Source of the DNA: Lachnospiraceae bacterium A4
GTDB lineage: Bacteria; Bacillota; Clostridia; Lachnospirales; Lachnospiraceae
Direction of reading: 5' to 3'
Length of the DNA: 64,000 nucleotides
Assembly (NCBI GenBank): GCA_000403215.2
Contig: KE159560.1
Span: 287,983 to 351,982 of the forward strand
This document shows, piece by piece, positions 53,903 through 62,283 of the stretch. The position numbers were made by a program, and so were the translations under genes. How positions within the stretch are numbered: the stretch's first letter is position 1; each line of letters starts with the position of its first letter. The notes beneath the pieces are model-generated. The model did not search any database, had not been told where the DNA came from, and saw only the letters and a program-made list of their open reading frames with translations.

Positions 53903-54208
53903 ATGTACGCAATTATTGCAACAGGTGGAAAGCAGTACAAGGTTTCCGAGGGAGATGTAATCAAGGTAGAAAAGCTTGATGTAGAAGCTGGAAACACTGT
54001 AACTTTTGACAATGTTATTGCTGTTAGCAATGATTCTCTCAAAGTAGGCGCTGATGTAGCGAATGCATCTGTTTCCGCTACCGTTCTGGAGCAGGGAAGA
54101 AGCAGAAAAGTCATCGTTTACAAGTACAAGAGAAAGACAGGCTATCACAAGAAAAACGGTCATAGACAAGCATACACACAGGTTAAGATTGATAAGATCA
54201 ACGCTTAA
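53903..54208 (+). CDS. rplU: 50S ribosomal protein L21
   Basis: 101 residues. [20 protein letters not shown] start and [22 protein letters not shown] end are diagnostic. SD aggaggtg 5-8 bases upstream. First gene of the L21-Prp-L27 group. Confidence 0.98.
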   Translation: MYAIIATGGKQYKVSEGDVIKVEKLDVEAGNTVTFDNVIAVSNDSLKVGADVANASVSATVLEQGRSRKVIVYKYKRKTGYHKKNGHRQAYTQVKIDKINA

Positions 54209-54230
54209 TAGATGTTGTTAGTGAAATATT

Positions 54231-54584
54231 ATGACTACGATTGTAATTTTTAAATCCAGTGACAGTTATAAAGGATTTACCTGTATGGGCCATGCAGGCT
54301 TTGGACGGTCAGGAAAAGATATCGTATGTGCCTCCATTTCTATTCTGGTCATTAATACGCTCAATGCCATCGAAGTGCTGGCGAATGAGCATATGATTAC
54401 AGAGAGTGATGAGAGTGAAGGCTATATCGAATGTCAGTTTCCCGATGAAATTAATGACAAGACAAAGCTCTTGATGGATTCTTTGGTAATGGGTTTAAAA
54501 GAAATCGAACAAAACTACGGTAAACGAAAAAGACCTTTTTTGAAAGAAAAGCGTTTTTTCGAACTCATAATCAAGGAGGTGTAA
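54231..54584 (+). CDS. prp: Ribosomal-processing cysteine protease Prp
   Basis: 117 residues. Prp cleaves the N-terminal extension of L27 in Firmicutes and Fusobacteria and is essential where studied. Catalytic His21 in [11 protein letters not shown] and Cys33 in DIVCASIS match the family pair. It lies between rplU and rpmA, the normal order, and its substrate L27 (next gene) carries the extension. Confidence 0.95.
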   Translation: MTTIVIFKSSDSYKGFTCMGHAGFGRSGKDIVCASISILVINTLNAIEVLANEHMITESDESEGYIECQFPDEINDKTKLLMDSLVMGLKEIEQNYGKRKRPFLKEKRFFELIIKEV

Positions 54585-54588
54585 TACC

Positions 54589-54876
54589 ATGATGAAGTTA
54601 AATCTTCAGTTTTTTGCTCATAAAAAGGGAGTTGGTTCTACAAAGAACGGCAGAGATTCCGAGTCGAAAAGATTAGGTGCGAAAAGAGCAGATGGTCAGT
54701 TCGTAAAGGCAGGCAACATTTTATATAGACAGCGCGGTACAAAGATTCATCCGGGCGTAAATGTTGGGATCGGCGGAGATGATACATTGTTTGCATTGGT
54801 TGACGGTGTACTCAGATTCGAGAGAAAAGGAAGAGATAGAAAGCAGGCTTCCGTTTATCCTGTAGAGGAGAAATAG
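54589..54876 (+). CDS. rpmA: 50S ribosomal protein L27 with Prp-cleavable N-terminus
   Basis: 95 residues. After [10 protein letters not shown] comes the mature start [20 protein letters not shown]; the LNLQFFA segment is the Prp recognition sequence, with cleavage after the Ala. Typical [16 protein letters not shown] end. SD aaggaggtg upstream. Either of the first two Met codons could start. Confidence 0.98.
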   Translation: MMKLNLQFFAHKKGVGSTKNGRDSESKRLGAKRADGQFVKAGNILYRQRGTKIHPGVNVGIGGDDTLFALVDGVLRFERKGRDRKQASVYPVEEK

Positions 54877-54897
54877 AGTCATACTTACGGATTTACT

Positions 54898-54926
54898 AAG
54901 GCTTCAGGTTTCACCTGAAGCCTTTT
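54898..54926 (+). terminator. Rho-independent terminator after rpmA
   Basis: 12-bp perfect stem AAGGCTTCAGGT and ACCTGAAGCCTT, 3-base loop, then TT. The following obgE may use readthrough or another promoter. Confidence 0.8.
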
Positions 54927-54960
54927 GCATATGATTGTCAGAAAAGAAAGGTTGAAATTA

Positions 54961-56256
54961 ATGTTTGCAGATAGAGCCAAAATATATATCAGAAGCGGCA
55001 AAGGAGGAGACGGACATGTGTCCTTCCGGCGCGAAAAATACGTACCGAACGGCGGCCCTGATGGCGGCGATGGCGGCAATGGCGGAAGTGTGATTTTCGA
55101 AGTGGACGAAGGACTGAATACCTTGACAGACTTCCGTCATATCAGAAAATACTGCGCTCAGGACGGAGAACAGGGTGGCAAGAGAAACTGCCGCGGAAAA
55201 AACGGAGCGGATATCATTGTAAAAGTACCGGAAGGAACCGTCATCAAGGAATTAGAATCAGGCAGAATTATTGCTGATATGTCAGGTGAAAATCGCAGAC
55301 AGACAATCTTGAGCGGTGGAAAAGGCGGAAACGGCAATCAGCATTATGCCACCTCAACCATGCAGGCACCCAAGTATGCCCAGCCGGGACAGCCTTCCAA
55401 AGAGCTAAACCTGTTTCTTGAATTAAAGGTAATCGCAGATGTAGGGCTTGTAGGCTTTCCGAATGTTGGAAAATCTACACTGTTGTCCCGTGTCACAAAT
55501 GCAAGACCAAAGATTGCCAATTATCATTTCACAACTCTCAATCCGAATCTCGGCGTCGTAGACCTTGAGGGCGGAAAAGGATTTGTCATTGCTGATATCC
55601 CGGGACTCATCGAGGGTGCCTCTGAGGGTGTTGGACTGGGACATGAATTTCTCAGGCATATAGAACGTACAAAAGTTCTGATTCATCTTGTTGACGCTGC
55701 TTCCATAGAAGGACGGGACCCTGTTGCGGATATCTATGCGATTCACAAGGAACTAGAAGCCTACAACGCTGATATCGCCCACAGACCACAGGTGATTGCC
55801 GCCAATAAAATAGATGCCGTCTATAGTGAAAACGGTGAAGATCCGATTGAACGAATCAAAAATGAGTTTGAACCAAAAGGCATCAAAGTATTTCCGATAT
55901 CAGCAGTATCCGGCCAAGGTTTACAAGAGCTTTTATACCATGTAGCGAACATGCTTGCAGAGATTGACGAACCGCCAGTCATTTTCGAGGCCGAGTTCAA
56001 TCCTGATACGGAGATTGTTGTGGGAAATGAGCCTTATACGGTTGAATACGATCAGAAAGAAAACACATACATCGTCGAAGGTCCCCGTATTGAAAAAATG
56101 CTTGGATATACCAATCTGGAGTCTGAGCGCGGATTTAAATTTTTCCAGCAGTTCCTCAAGGATAACGGCATACTGGACGAACTAGAAGCGCTTGGCATTC
56201 AAGAGGGCGATACAGTGCGGATGTATGGTCTGGCATTTAGCTATTACAAGGAATAA
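54961..56256 (+). CDS. obgE: GTPase ObgE/CgtA
   Basis: 431 residues from the ATG at 54961 (MFADRAKIYIRSGKGGDG; upstream in-frame Mets lack an SD). Obg fold about 1-158 with glycine-rich runs (GGPDGGDGGNGG), G domain with G1 GFPNVGKSTLL, G2/G3 DIPGLIEGAS and G4 NKID, then the C-terminal OCT domain (EAEFNPDTEIVVGNEPYTV). A ribosome-assembly and stress GTPase. Normal neighbour of rpmA in Firmicutes. Confidence 0.97.
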   Translation: MFADRAKIYIRSGKGGDGHVSFRREKYVPNGGPDGGDGGNGGSVIFEVDEGLNTLTDFRHIRKYCAQDGEQGGKRNCRGKNGADIIVKVPEGTVIKELESGRIIADMSGENRRQTILSGGKGGNGNQHYATSTMQAPKYAQPGQPSKELNLFLELKVIADVGLVGFPNVGKSTLLSRVTNARPKIANYHFTTLNPNLGVVDLEGGKGFVIADIPGLIEGASEGVGLGHEFLRHIERTKVLIHLVDAASIEGRDPVADIYAIHKELEAYNADIAHRPQVIAANKIDAVYSENGEDPIERIKNEFEPKGIKVFPISAVSGQGLQELLYHVANMLAEIDEPPVIFEAEFNPDTEIVVGNEPYTVEYDQKENTYIVEGPRIEKMLGYTNLESERGFKFFQQFLKDNGILDELEALGIQEGDTVRMYGLAFSYYKE

Positions 56257-56276
56257 TCGAAGAAAGGAAACATACC

Positions 56277-56567
56277 ATGACGAGCAAACAGAGATCCTAT
56301 TTAAAAGGGCTGGCAATGAATATTGATCCAGTATTTCAGATTGGCAAATCGTCTGTAACACCAGAAAATGTTGAGGCGATTTCAGAGGTGTTCAATACAC
56401 ATGAACTGATAAAAATAGCAGTATTAAAAAACTGCATAGATGATCCAAAAGAAATTGCAAACGTTGTTGCTGAGCGCACGCAGTCACAAGTCGTGCAAGT
56501 AATCGGCAAAAAAATTGTATTATATAAACCCTTTAAACAAGATCCTAAAATAATCTTACCCAAATAA
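56277..56567 (+). CDS. yhbY: YhbY family RNA-binding (CRM domain) protein
   Basis: 96 residues: MTSKQRSYLKGLAMNIDPVFQIGKSSVTPENVEAISEVF start, the GxxG-like loop QIGKSS, and QVVQVIGKKIVLYKPF end. Binds pre-50S ribosomal particles in studied bacteria. Often next to obgE and nadD, as here. Confidence 0.93.
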   Translation: MTSKQRSYLKGLAMNIDPVFQIGKSSVTPENVEAISEVFNTHELIKIAVLKNCIDDPKEIANVVAERTQSQVVQVIGKKIVLYKPFKQDPKIILPK

Positions 56568-56581
56568 GATGGAGGACATTC

Positions 56582-57184
56582 ATGGGAAATCGTGTTGGCA
56601 TTATGGGAGGTACCTTCAATCCCATTCATTATGGACATCTGCGGTTAGCCTTAACAGCGCAGGAACAGATTTTGCTGGATAAAGTTCTCTTTATGCCAAG
56701 TGGAACATCATATATGAAAAGCAATGTTTTAGAGACGCAGAAGCGGGTTGACATGGTAGCACTGGCAATCGAAGAATATCCACAATTTGAGCTGTCATTC
56801 ATTGAAGCGCAAAAAGCAGGCAATACCTATACTTTTGAGACTTTGCAGGATTTGAAGAAGTCCGACCCAGATACGCAATATTTCTTTATCATTGGGGCAG
56901 ATTCTTTATTTCAGCTTGAGCAGTGGCGGTGCCCTGAACTGATCTTTGAGCTAACTACATTGGTCTGCGCAGTGAGAGATGACTATACAATTGACTCAAT
57001 CCGCCAAAAAGGAGATGTGCTGTCCAAGCTGGGCGCAGACATTGTTTATCTCAATTCCCCCAAATGGGATATATCCTCTACTGAGATCAGAGCAAGGGTC
57101 AGGCAGGGAATGCCGATTCACGATTGGGTGCCGCCGAAGGTTGTATACTATATAGAACAGGAGCATTTATATGAAGAAGATTAA
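56582..57184 (+). CDS. nadD: Nicotinate-nucleotide adenylyltransferase
   Basis: 200 residues; makes deamido-NAD from nicotinate mononucleotide and ATP. GIMGGTFNPIHYGHL carries the HxGH motif (residues 6-20), and ISSTEIRARVR is the C-terminal nucleotidyltransferase signature. Overlaps yqeK by 14 bases. SD ggagg 8 bases upstream. Confidence 0.95.
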   Translation: MGNRVGIMGGTFNPIHYGHLRLALTAQEQILLDKVLFMPSGTSYMKSNVLETQKRVDMVALAIEEYPQFELSFIEAQKAGNTYTFETLQDLKKSDPDTQYFFIIGADSLFQLEQWRCPELIFELTTLVCAVRDDYTIDSIRQKGDVLSKLGADIVYLNSPKWDISSTEIRARVRQGMPIHDWVPPKVVYYIEQEHLYEED

Positions 57185-57785
57185 GAAGTATTTAAAAAAA
57201 CATCTAACCAAAGACCGCTATCATCACACACTTGGTGTAGCTTCTACAGCCGTAGCGATGGCAATGCGGTACAATCCTGATCCGAGTAATTCTAACTTCA
57301 TAAAAAGGGCTGAACTTGCAGGGCTTTTACATGACTGTGCAAAGTGTATGGACAATAACAAAAAACTTCGGATATGCGAGAAGAATAACCTTTCCTGTAG
57401 CAGTTTTGAGAAAAGCCATCCCTATCTTTTGCATGGCAAAGTAGGCGCCTATATTGCACAGACAAAATTTAAAATCGAGGACAACGATATTCTTCAGGCA
57501 ATTACTTGGCATACTACCGGGCGTCCAGATATGTCACTCCTTGAAAAGATTATATTTATAGCAGACTATATTGAACCTTCCCGCAATCCAGTTCCAGAGC
57601 TTAATTTAATACGGCAGCTCGCATTTGTCGATATTGACAAGGCAATGGAAAAGATACTGTCCAATACATTAAAATTCCTAGAATCAAAAGGAAACCCCAT
57701 TGATAAAATGACGCAGACTACGTATGACAGTTATGTGAGAACCGCTGTGACAGTGCCTTATCAGTCAAAGGCACTGAACTGTTAA
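57171..57785 (+). CDS. yqeK: HD-domain protein YqeK (diadenosine tetraphosphatase)
   Basis: 204 residues. YHHTLGVASTAVAMAMRY, the HD pair in LAGLLHDCAK, HPYLLHGKVGAYI, ITWHTTGRPDMSLLEKIIFIADYIEPSR. Members symmetrically cleave Ap4A to ADP. Starts within the end of nadD; followed by rsfS. The order nadD-yqeK-rsfS matches Bacillus. Confidence 0.93.
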   Translation: MKKIKKYLKKHLTKDRYHHTLGVASTAVAMAMRYNPDPSNSNFIKRAELAGLLHDCAKCMDNNKKLRICEKNNLSCSSFEKSHPYLLHGKVGAYIAQTKFKIEDNDILQAITWHTTGRPDMSLLEKIIFIADYIEPSRNPVPELNLIRQLAFVDIDKAMEKILSNTLKFLESKGNPIDKMTQTTYDSYVRTAVTVPYQSKALNC

Positions 57786-57831
57786 TCGTACTATCAACAC
57801 AATATTTGCAACTTAAAGGAGGAACTGTTAT

Positions 57832-58182
57832 TTGAACCGTCTAAACGATATCTTAAAAACAATCATTGATGCTCTCGAGGATAAGAAAGCAGAAAATATC
57901 CAAATCATTGATATCAGTGAGGTGTCAACGATTGCAGACTACTTTATTATCACAAACGGCACCAATACAAGCCAGCTTCAAGCATTATCAGATCATGTCG
58001 AAGAAAAGCTGTCAAAGAATGGGATTTATCCCAAAAACATTGAAGGCTACAATACCGCAAACTGGATCTTGATGGACTACAGTGATATTCTTGTGCATAT
58101 TTTTGACAAAGAGAGCCGTGGATTCTATGATTTAGAACGAATTTGGCGCGATGGAAAAGCCGTAGATGCACATTCGCTGTAA
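57832..58182 (+). CDS. rsfS: Ribosome silencing factor RsfS
   Basis: 116 residues from TTG at 57832 (aaaggagg 9 bases upstream). Ioj-type domain: IQIIDISEVSTIADYFIITNG, TNTSQLQALSDHV, and GYNTANWILMDYSDILVHIFDKESRGFYDLERIW end. Binds L14 of the 50S subunit and blocks subunit joining in stress. Confidence 0.94.
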   Translation: MNRLNDILKTIIDALEDKKAENIQIIDISEVSTIADYFIITNGTNTSQLQALSDHVEEKLSKNGIYPKNIEGYNTANWILMDYSDILVHIFDKESRGFYDLERIWRDGKAVDAHSL

Positions 58183-58227
58183 AAAACTGTTCAGCCTCAA
58201 GCGTAACACCATAATAAATATCTGTTG

Positions 58228-58275
58228 ATAAGACAATGGCCAAAAATAGAATCTTTCGACCATTGTCTTATTTTT
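58228..58275. terminator. Bidirectional terminator between rsfS and lexA
   Basis: 12-bp perfect stem ATAAGACAATGG and CCATTGTCTTAT, then TTTT; lies between convergent genes. Confidence 0.8.
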
Positions 58276-58318
58276 CGTTTTATTGTTTTGATGAAAATCA
58301 TTATCCATAGAAACTGAT

Positions 58319-58936
58319 TTAATGATATAAACGAAAAACACCGTAAACTTTGCCCAAGATTTCGACTTCGTCCAAGATAATAGGCTCCATCGTGTCGTTT
58401 TCTGGCTGAAGTCTGTAATGTCCATCCTCTTTATAATATGTCTTAACGGTTGCGGAGTCATCGACCAAAGCAACCACAGTATCACCATTCTCTGCGGTAT
58501 TGCATACGTGGATAAAGATACGGTCTCCATTAAAGATACCAGCATTGATCATGCTGTCCCCTTTTACTTTTAACACGAATGATTCACCAGCCGGCACCAT
58601 CTCCGCAGGAATAGGGAAATACCCCTCAATATTCTGTTCCGCAAGAATCGGAAGTCCGGCAGCCACTGTTCCAATAATTGGGACGCTTGTCATCTCATGC
58701 CTTACCATCTGGAAGCTGTCATCCATAATCTCAATCGCACGGGGTTTCGTCGGATCTCTTCTAATATATCCGTTTTTCTCAAGTGTCTCAAGATGTGAAT
58801 GAACAGAAGAAGTAGACTTGAGATTCACTGCCTCGCAAATCTCCCGAACTGATGGAGGATATCCTTTTCTGAGAATCTCTGCCTTGATAAACTCCAATAT
58901 CTCTTTCTGTTTTACTGTTATTTTTCCATATGCCAT
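58319..58936 (-). CDS. lexA: SOS repressor LexA
   Basis: 205 residues. N-terminal winged helix (GYPPSVREICEAVNLKSTSSV), cleavage site Ala93-Gly94 in TVAAGLP, catalytic Ser128 in KGDSMI and Lys165 in SATVKTYY. RecA-ssDNA stimulates self-cleavage at this site. ATG at 58936 with aggaggag upstream. Divergent from the YneA-like gene, as lexA and yneA are in Bacillus. Confidence 0.97.
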   Translation of the reverse strand: MAYGKITVKQKEILEFIKAEILRKGYPPSVREICEAVNLKSTSSVHSHLETLEKNGYIRRDPTKPRAIEIMDDSFQMVRHEMTSVPIIGTVAAGLPILAEQNIEGYFPIPAEMVPAGESFVLKVKGDSMINAGIFNGDRIFIHVCNTAENGDTVVALVDDSATVKTYYKEDGHYRLQPENDTMEPIILDEVEILGKVYGVFRLYH

Positions 58937-58978
58937 ATGTATCTCCTCCTAAATTTTAATAGATATATCTTCTTTATC

Positions 58979-59031
58979 ATCATAACACATTATGCCCCAG
59001 AATGCAAACGTATATTCCGAAAAATTGTTTG
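58979..59031 (-). promoter_or_regulatory. Predicted lexA promoter with overlapping LexA-box-like sites
   Basis: Minus strand TTGCAT (59007-59002) and TATGAT (58984-58979), spacer 17. Two GAAC-N4-GTTC-like sites cover and precede the -35: AAACGTATATTC (59006-59017) and CGAAAAATTGTTTG (59018-59031), each with two mismatches to the consensus. Fits LexA autorepression. Confidence 0.55.
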
Positions 59032-59050
59032 GAAATTTTTGAAATAAACC

Positions 59051-59124
59051 TTGACAAGCAAAAATTTGTTCTGTATAATCTGCTTTAAACAGCTGTTCGG
59101 AATTTTTGTTTGGAATTAATGTTC
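59051..59124 (+). promoter_or_regulatory. Consensus promoter and LexA-box-like sites of the YneA-like gene
   Basis: TTGACA (59051-59056) and TATAAT (59074-59079) with a 17-base spacer: a perfect sigma-A promoter. AAACAGCTGTTC (59087-59098) and GAATTAATGTTC (59113-59124) each have one mismatch to GAAC-N4-GTTC; weaker versions lie at 59060-59071 and 59100-59111. Such a strong promoter needs tight repression, and the boxes sit where LexA could block it. Confidence 0.7.
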
Positions 59125-59154
59125 GCCTTCCACACTGCAAAGGAGAAATGTTTT

Positions 59155-59523
59155 ATGATGAATACAAACTACGTAACAAGAGCACTGATCAACAGACAAA
59201 AGCGTCTTAATCAAGTAAAACTGCACATACTTGCCTTGTCAATCTCTGTCGTAACTGTGATAACGCTGTCTATTCTGCTCATTTCTTTTTCGACAGAAGC
59301 AAATGACAGGGTACATGAACCCGCTTACAAATACTACAAGAGTATTGAAATCACAAACGGGGACACATTATGGTCTATTGCAAATGATCATTTTGATTCG
59401 GCGTACTATAAAAATACACGGGAATATGTCTCAGAAATAAAAAAAGTAAACAATCTGACCTCTGAGAAAATAGTTGCCGGAAGTTATATTATTATCCCTT
59501 ATTATTCCACCGAATTGGAATAA
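59155..59523 (+). CDS. YneA-like membrane LysM protein, probable SOS division inhibitor
   Basis: 122 residues from the ATG at 59155 (aaaggag 9 bases upstream). Short cytoplasmic start, one membrane segment (about 24-45), then a LysM domain (about 60-116; YYKSIEITNGDTLWSIANDHF...SYIIIPYY). Bacillus YneA has the same plan, is divergent from lexA and stops septation during DNA damage. The extracellular LysM would bind peptidoglycan. Sequence identity to YneA cannot be judged by eye, so the call rests on architecture, position and LexA sites. Confidence 0.8.
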   Translation: MMNTNYVTRALINRQKRLNQVKLHILALSISVVTVITLSILLISFSTEANDRVHEPAYKYYKSIEITNGDTLWSIANDHFDSAYYKNTREYVSEIKKVNNLTSEKIVAGSYIIIPYYSTELE

Positions 59524-59548
59524 TAAATTGGTATAAAATACTGCCTGG

Positions 59549-60619
59549 CTAGATTCGTTTTTCTCTTAATGTCACAGCTTTGGCTGCCTGACGGCGCCTG
59601 TCCTCCTCAAGAGCAGCATAGTGTTTTCTGGTGGTATTTACGTCCTTGTGCCCCAGTACATCCGCCACAAGATAAATGTCTCCAGTTTCCCTGTAGAGCG
59701 TCGTGCCATAGGTACTTCTCAGCTTATGAGGCGTAATTTTTTTCAGGGATGTTACCACAGATGCATATTTCTTGACGAGATTTTCCACGGCGCGCACAGT
59801 GATTCGTTTATTCTGCATAGACAGGAACAGAGCGTTTTCATGTCCTTCGACGGGTGTCATGGCAGAGCGCTGCTCGAGATAGTCCAGCAGCGCGATTTCA
59901 ACCTCCTCGCCAAAGTATATAACAGCTTCGTATCCGCCCTTGCGCCGTATTTTTACACCATTATTTTTGAAATCTAGATCTTGTAAATCAATGCCGACGC
60001 ACTCAGATACACGAATCCCGGTTCCAAGCATCAAGGTAAGCAGTGCAATATCACGCAGTTTATTTTTTTGATGGTATTGCAATTGCTTCTTGGTAAGCTT
60101 TTCGCCTGTTTCTACAGTGTCAAGCAGAATTGCAACCTCGTCAGGGTCAAGCCGTATGATTTCCTTTTCGTGCAGTTTGGGCATTTGGACAAGCGCTGCC
60201 GGATTTTTCTCTATCATTTCGTTTTTAAAGAAATAGTTGTAGAAGCTTCTCAGAGATGCGAGTTTTCTCGCCTTGCCACGCTCGTCATTCATATATTCTT
60301 TGCCATCCTTGGTGTAATATGCGCAATGCTCAAGATATTCTTCAATATCCATGCGCGTAATCTGGTCTAGGATTTCAAGCTGGTATTCTTTGATTGGCGT
60401 TTTTTTGAATACAGGATTACTATCATGAAGATACTCAAAAAATACGCGGATGTCATAGGCATAAGCAACGCGCGTCCTGCTTGATATATACTCCTGCATA
60501 CCTCTGAAATATTGTCCGCAAAAGGGGGGGAGCGTATCCAGCAGTTCTCTTAAATGTAGTATATTTTTTTTGTTTACTTCATCATGATATGTAGTGGTTG
60601 TTTTATTCGTTTTTTCCAA
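59549..60619 (-). CDS. Tyrosine recombinase, XerC/XerD-like
   Basis: 356 residues, TTG start at 60619 with aaggag 10 bases upstream; no ATG before residue 41 in frame. Core-binding domain about 30-145, then catalytic residues Arg203 (LGTGIRVSE), Lys227 (RRKGG), His298-Arg301 (HKLR), His324 (GHKDVNTTRKHY) and the nucleophile Tyr334. All are present, so it is active in principle. It may resolve chromosome dimers or integrate an element; no att sites or element borders are visible nearby, which favours a Xer housekeeping role. Confidence 0.88.
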   Translation of the reverse strand: MEKTNKTTTTYHDEVNKKNILHLRELLDTLPPFCGQYFRGMQEYISSRTRVAYAYDIRVFFEYLHDSNPVFKKTPIKEYQLEILDQITRMDIEEYLEHCAYYTKDGKEYMNDERGKARKLASLRSFYNYFFKNEMIEKNPAALVQMPKLHEKEIIRLDPDEVAILLDTVETGEKLTKKQLQYHQKNKLRDIALLTLMLGTGIRVSECVGIDLQDLDFKNNGVKIRRKGGYEAVIYFGEEVEIALLDYLEQRSAMTPVEGHENALFLSMQNKRITVRAVENLVKKYASVVTSLKKITPHKLRSTYGTTLYRETGDIYLVADVLGHKDVNTTRKHYAALEEDRRRQAAKAVTLREKRI

Positions 60620-60715
60620 GTTTATACAACTCCTTTATAGATGATTTTTTCACGATCTACAGTTCTGAAATTTAATAGAATTTACAAAACTTTAGTATAA
60701 TTATCCTATATATTA

Positions 60716-60724
60716 TGCTATAAT
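60716..60724 (+). promoter_or_regulatory. Extended -10 promoter of the AI-2E-family gene
   Basis: TGC followed by TATAAT at 60719-60724 is an extended -10; no -35 consensus is seen. It lies in the 176-base AT-rich gap upstream. Confidence 0.5.
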
Positions 60725-60795
60725 CATTTTATAACACTTTTCAATATTTTCCAACAAAAGAATAAAACAAATTTGGGTTTTGCGAAAAGTGAATT

Positions 60796-62217
60796 ATGGC
60801 AAAGGATAGGAGAGTAGTGAAAGAAATGAAAAACAACAAAGACTATTTAAAATGGGGAATGACAGCCTTTTTTGTCGTTCTGGGCGGATTTGCAAGTTAT
60901 TATGTCATTTTCCATTTGGACAGCCTGTCTTTGACACTGAAAAATTTATTTGTAGTATTAATGCCTGTCATTGATGGCTTTATACTTGCATATTTAATAG
61001 CACCGCTTGTCAATGCGACAGAACGAAATATTACAACACCCTTATTTGACTTTTTTAAGATTGGCCACAAAAAGGGGCATAAGCGTTTTTTATCCATCGT
61101 TATTACAGAAGTGTTGGTTTTATGGGCAATTTATGCATTTTTTTCTATTGTAATTCCTCAGATTTACAATAGTATCCGAACAATTTTAGAACAGTTTCCA
61201 AATTATATTAATACAATTATTTTGTGGATATCAAAACTTCTTGGTGATAATCCAGAATTTGAAAAGAGTGTAATCGAATTTATCAATCAGTCCTCTATGG
61301 ATTTAACGACATTCATCAACACAACAGTACTCCCGCAGCTCAATAGTGTCAATAACGTAACCAAAATGTTATCGCAGCTAAGCAATGTTGTCAATGTTAT
61401 AACTTCTGTGTCAATGAGCGTTTACTCTATATTTAAAGCGGTATGGAATTTATTGATTGGTTTTATTATCTCGATTTATTTGCTGTCAAGCAAAGAACTG
61501 TTTGCTGCGCAAGCAAAAAAAATAGTCTATGCCGTTTGTTCTGTTGAGAGTGCAAACCGTTTTATCAGCAATGTCCGTTTTGCACACAAAACTTTTGGCG
61601 GATTCTTTGTTGGAAAAATATTAGACTCCATTATCATCGGTATTCTGTGTTTTGTGATCACCAGTATCTTAGGAATGCCGTTTTGTGTATTAATCAGTGT
61701 TATCATCGGCGTCACAAACATTATACCATTTTTTGGTCCTTTTTTGGGTGCCATTCCTTCTATACTGTTGATTCTCTTTGTTGACCCGCTGAAAGCAGTT
61801 TATTTTGCAATTTTTGTAATTATTCTACAGCAGGTTGATGGAAATATTATCGGACCAAAGATTTTGGGAAGTTCAACTGGATTGTCAAGTTTCTGGGTTA
61901 TATTCTCCATCACGTTTTTTGGCGGAATCTGGGGAATCTTTGGCATGATTATCGGTGTACCAATTTTCGCCATATTGTTTGCTTTCATGAAATCACTTAT
62001 TGAGTCGCGGCTGACTGCCAGGAATTTGTCTCCAGAAACAGGAAAGTATCTAAGGCTATTATACATTGATACCGGATCTAAAGAATATGTTAATTTTCCG
62101 GCAAACGTGAAAAAACCCTTTCCTGAGATTACGAAGATTCTAGTAAAGGGTCATGAGAAAAAACAGGTCAGCAAAAACGATGAAAAATCACAAGTGAAAA
62201 AAAGCAGCGAAGATTAA
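60796..62217 (+). CDS. AI-2E family transporter
   Basis: 473 residues, about eight membrane segments; conserved blocks IDGFILAYLIAPLVN, FAHKTFGGFFVGKILDSIIIG, GVTNIIPFFGPFLGAIPSI and QQVDGNIIGPKILG. A long Lys/Ser-rich cytoplasmic tail ends it. Named after AI-2 exporter TqsA, but many members move other solutes or ions. The start is uncertain: ATG 60796, GTG 60817 or ATG 60826 all lie in frame; the last two have the nearer taggagag element. Confidence 0.88.
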   Translation: MAKDRRVVKEMKNNKDYLKWGMTAFFVVLGGFASYYVIFHLDSLSLTLKNLFVVLMPVIDGFILAYLIAPLVNATERNITTPLFDFFKIGHKKGHKRFLSIVITEVLVLWAIYAFFSIVIPQIYNSIRTILEQFPNYINTIILWISKLLGDNPEFEKSVIEFINQSSMDLTTFINTTVLPQLNSVNNVTKMLSQLSNVVNVITSVSMSVYSIFKAVWNLLIGFIISIYLLSSKELFAAQAKKIVYAVCSVESANRFISNVRFAHKTFGGFFVGKILDSIIIGILCFVITSILGMPFCVLISVIIGVTNIIPFFGPFLGAIPSILLILFVDPLKAVYFAIFVIILQQVDGNIIGPKILGSSTGLSSFWVIFSITFFGGIWGIFGMIIGVPIFAILFAFMKSLIESRLTARNLSPETGKYLRLLYIDTGSKEYVNFPANVKKPFPEITKILVKGHEKKQVSKNDEKSQVKKSSED

Positions 62218-62227
62218 ATATATCTTC

Positions 62228-62277
62228 AAAAGAGCTTATCGGAGGAGAGCGCCATTGCTTCCCGATAAGCTCTTTTT
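62228..62277. terminator. Bidirectional terminator between convergent genes
   Basis: 15-bp perfect stem AAAAGAGCTTATCGG and CCGATAAGCTCTTTT with T run, serving the transporter (plus) and the FliG-like gene (minus). Confidence 0.9.
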
Positions 62278-62283
62278 GTATTT

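Noticed and set aside
59549..60619. Recombinase as integrase of a prophage or genomic island
   Set aside because: No att duplication, tRNA, phage or transfer gene nearby; the neighbours are housekeeping genes.
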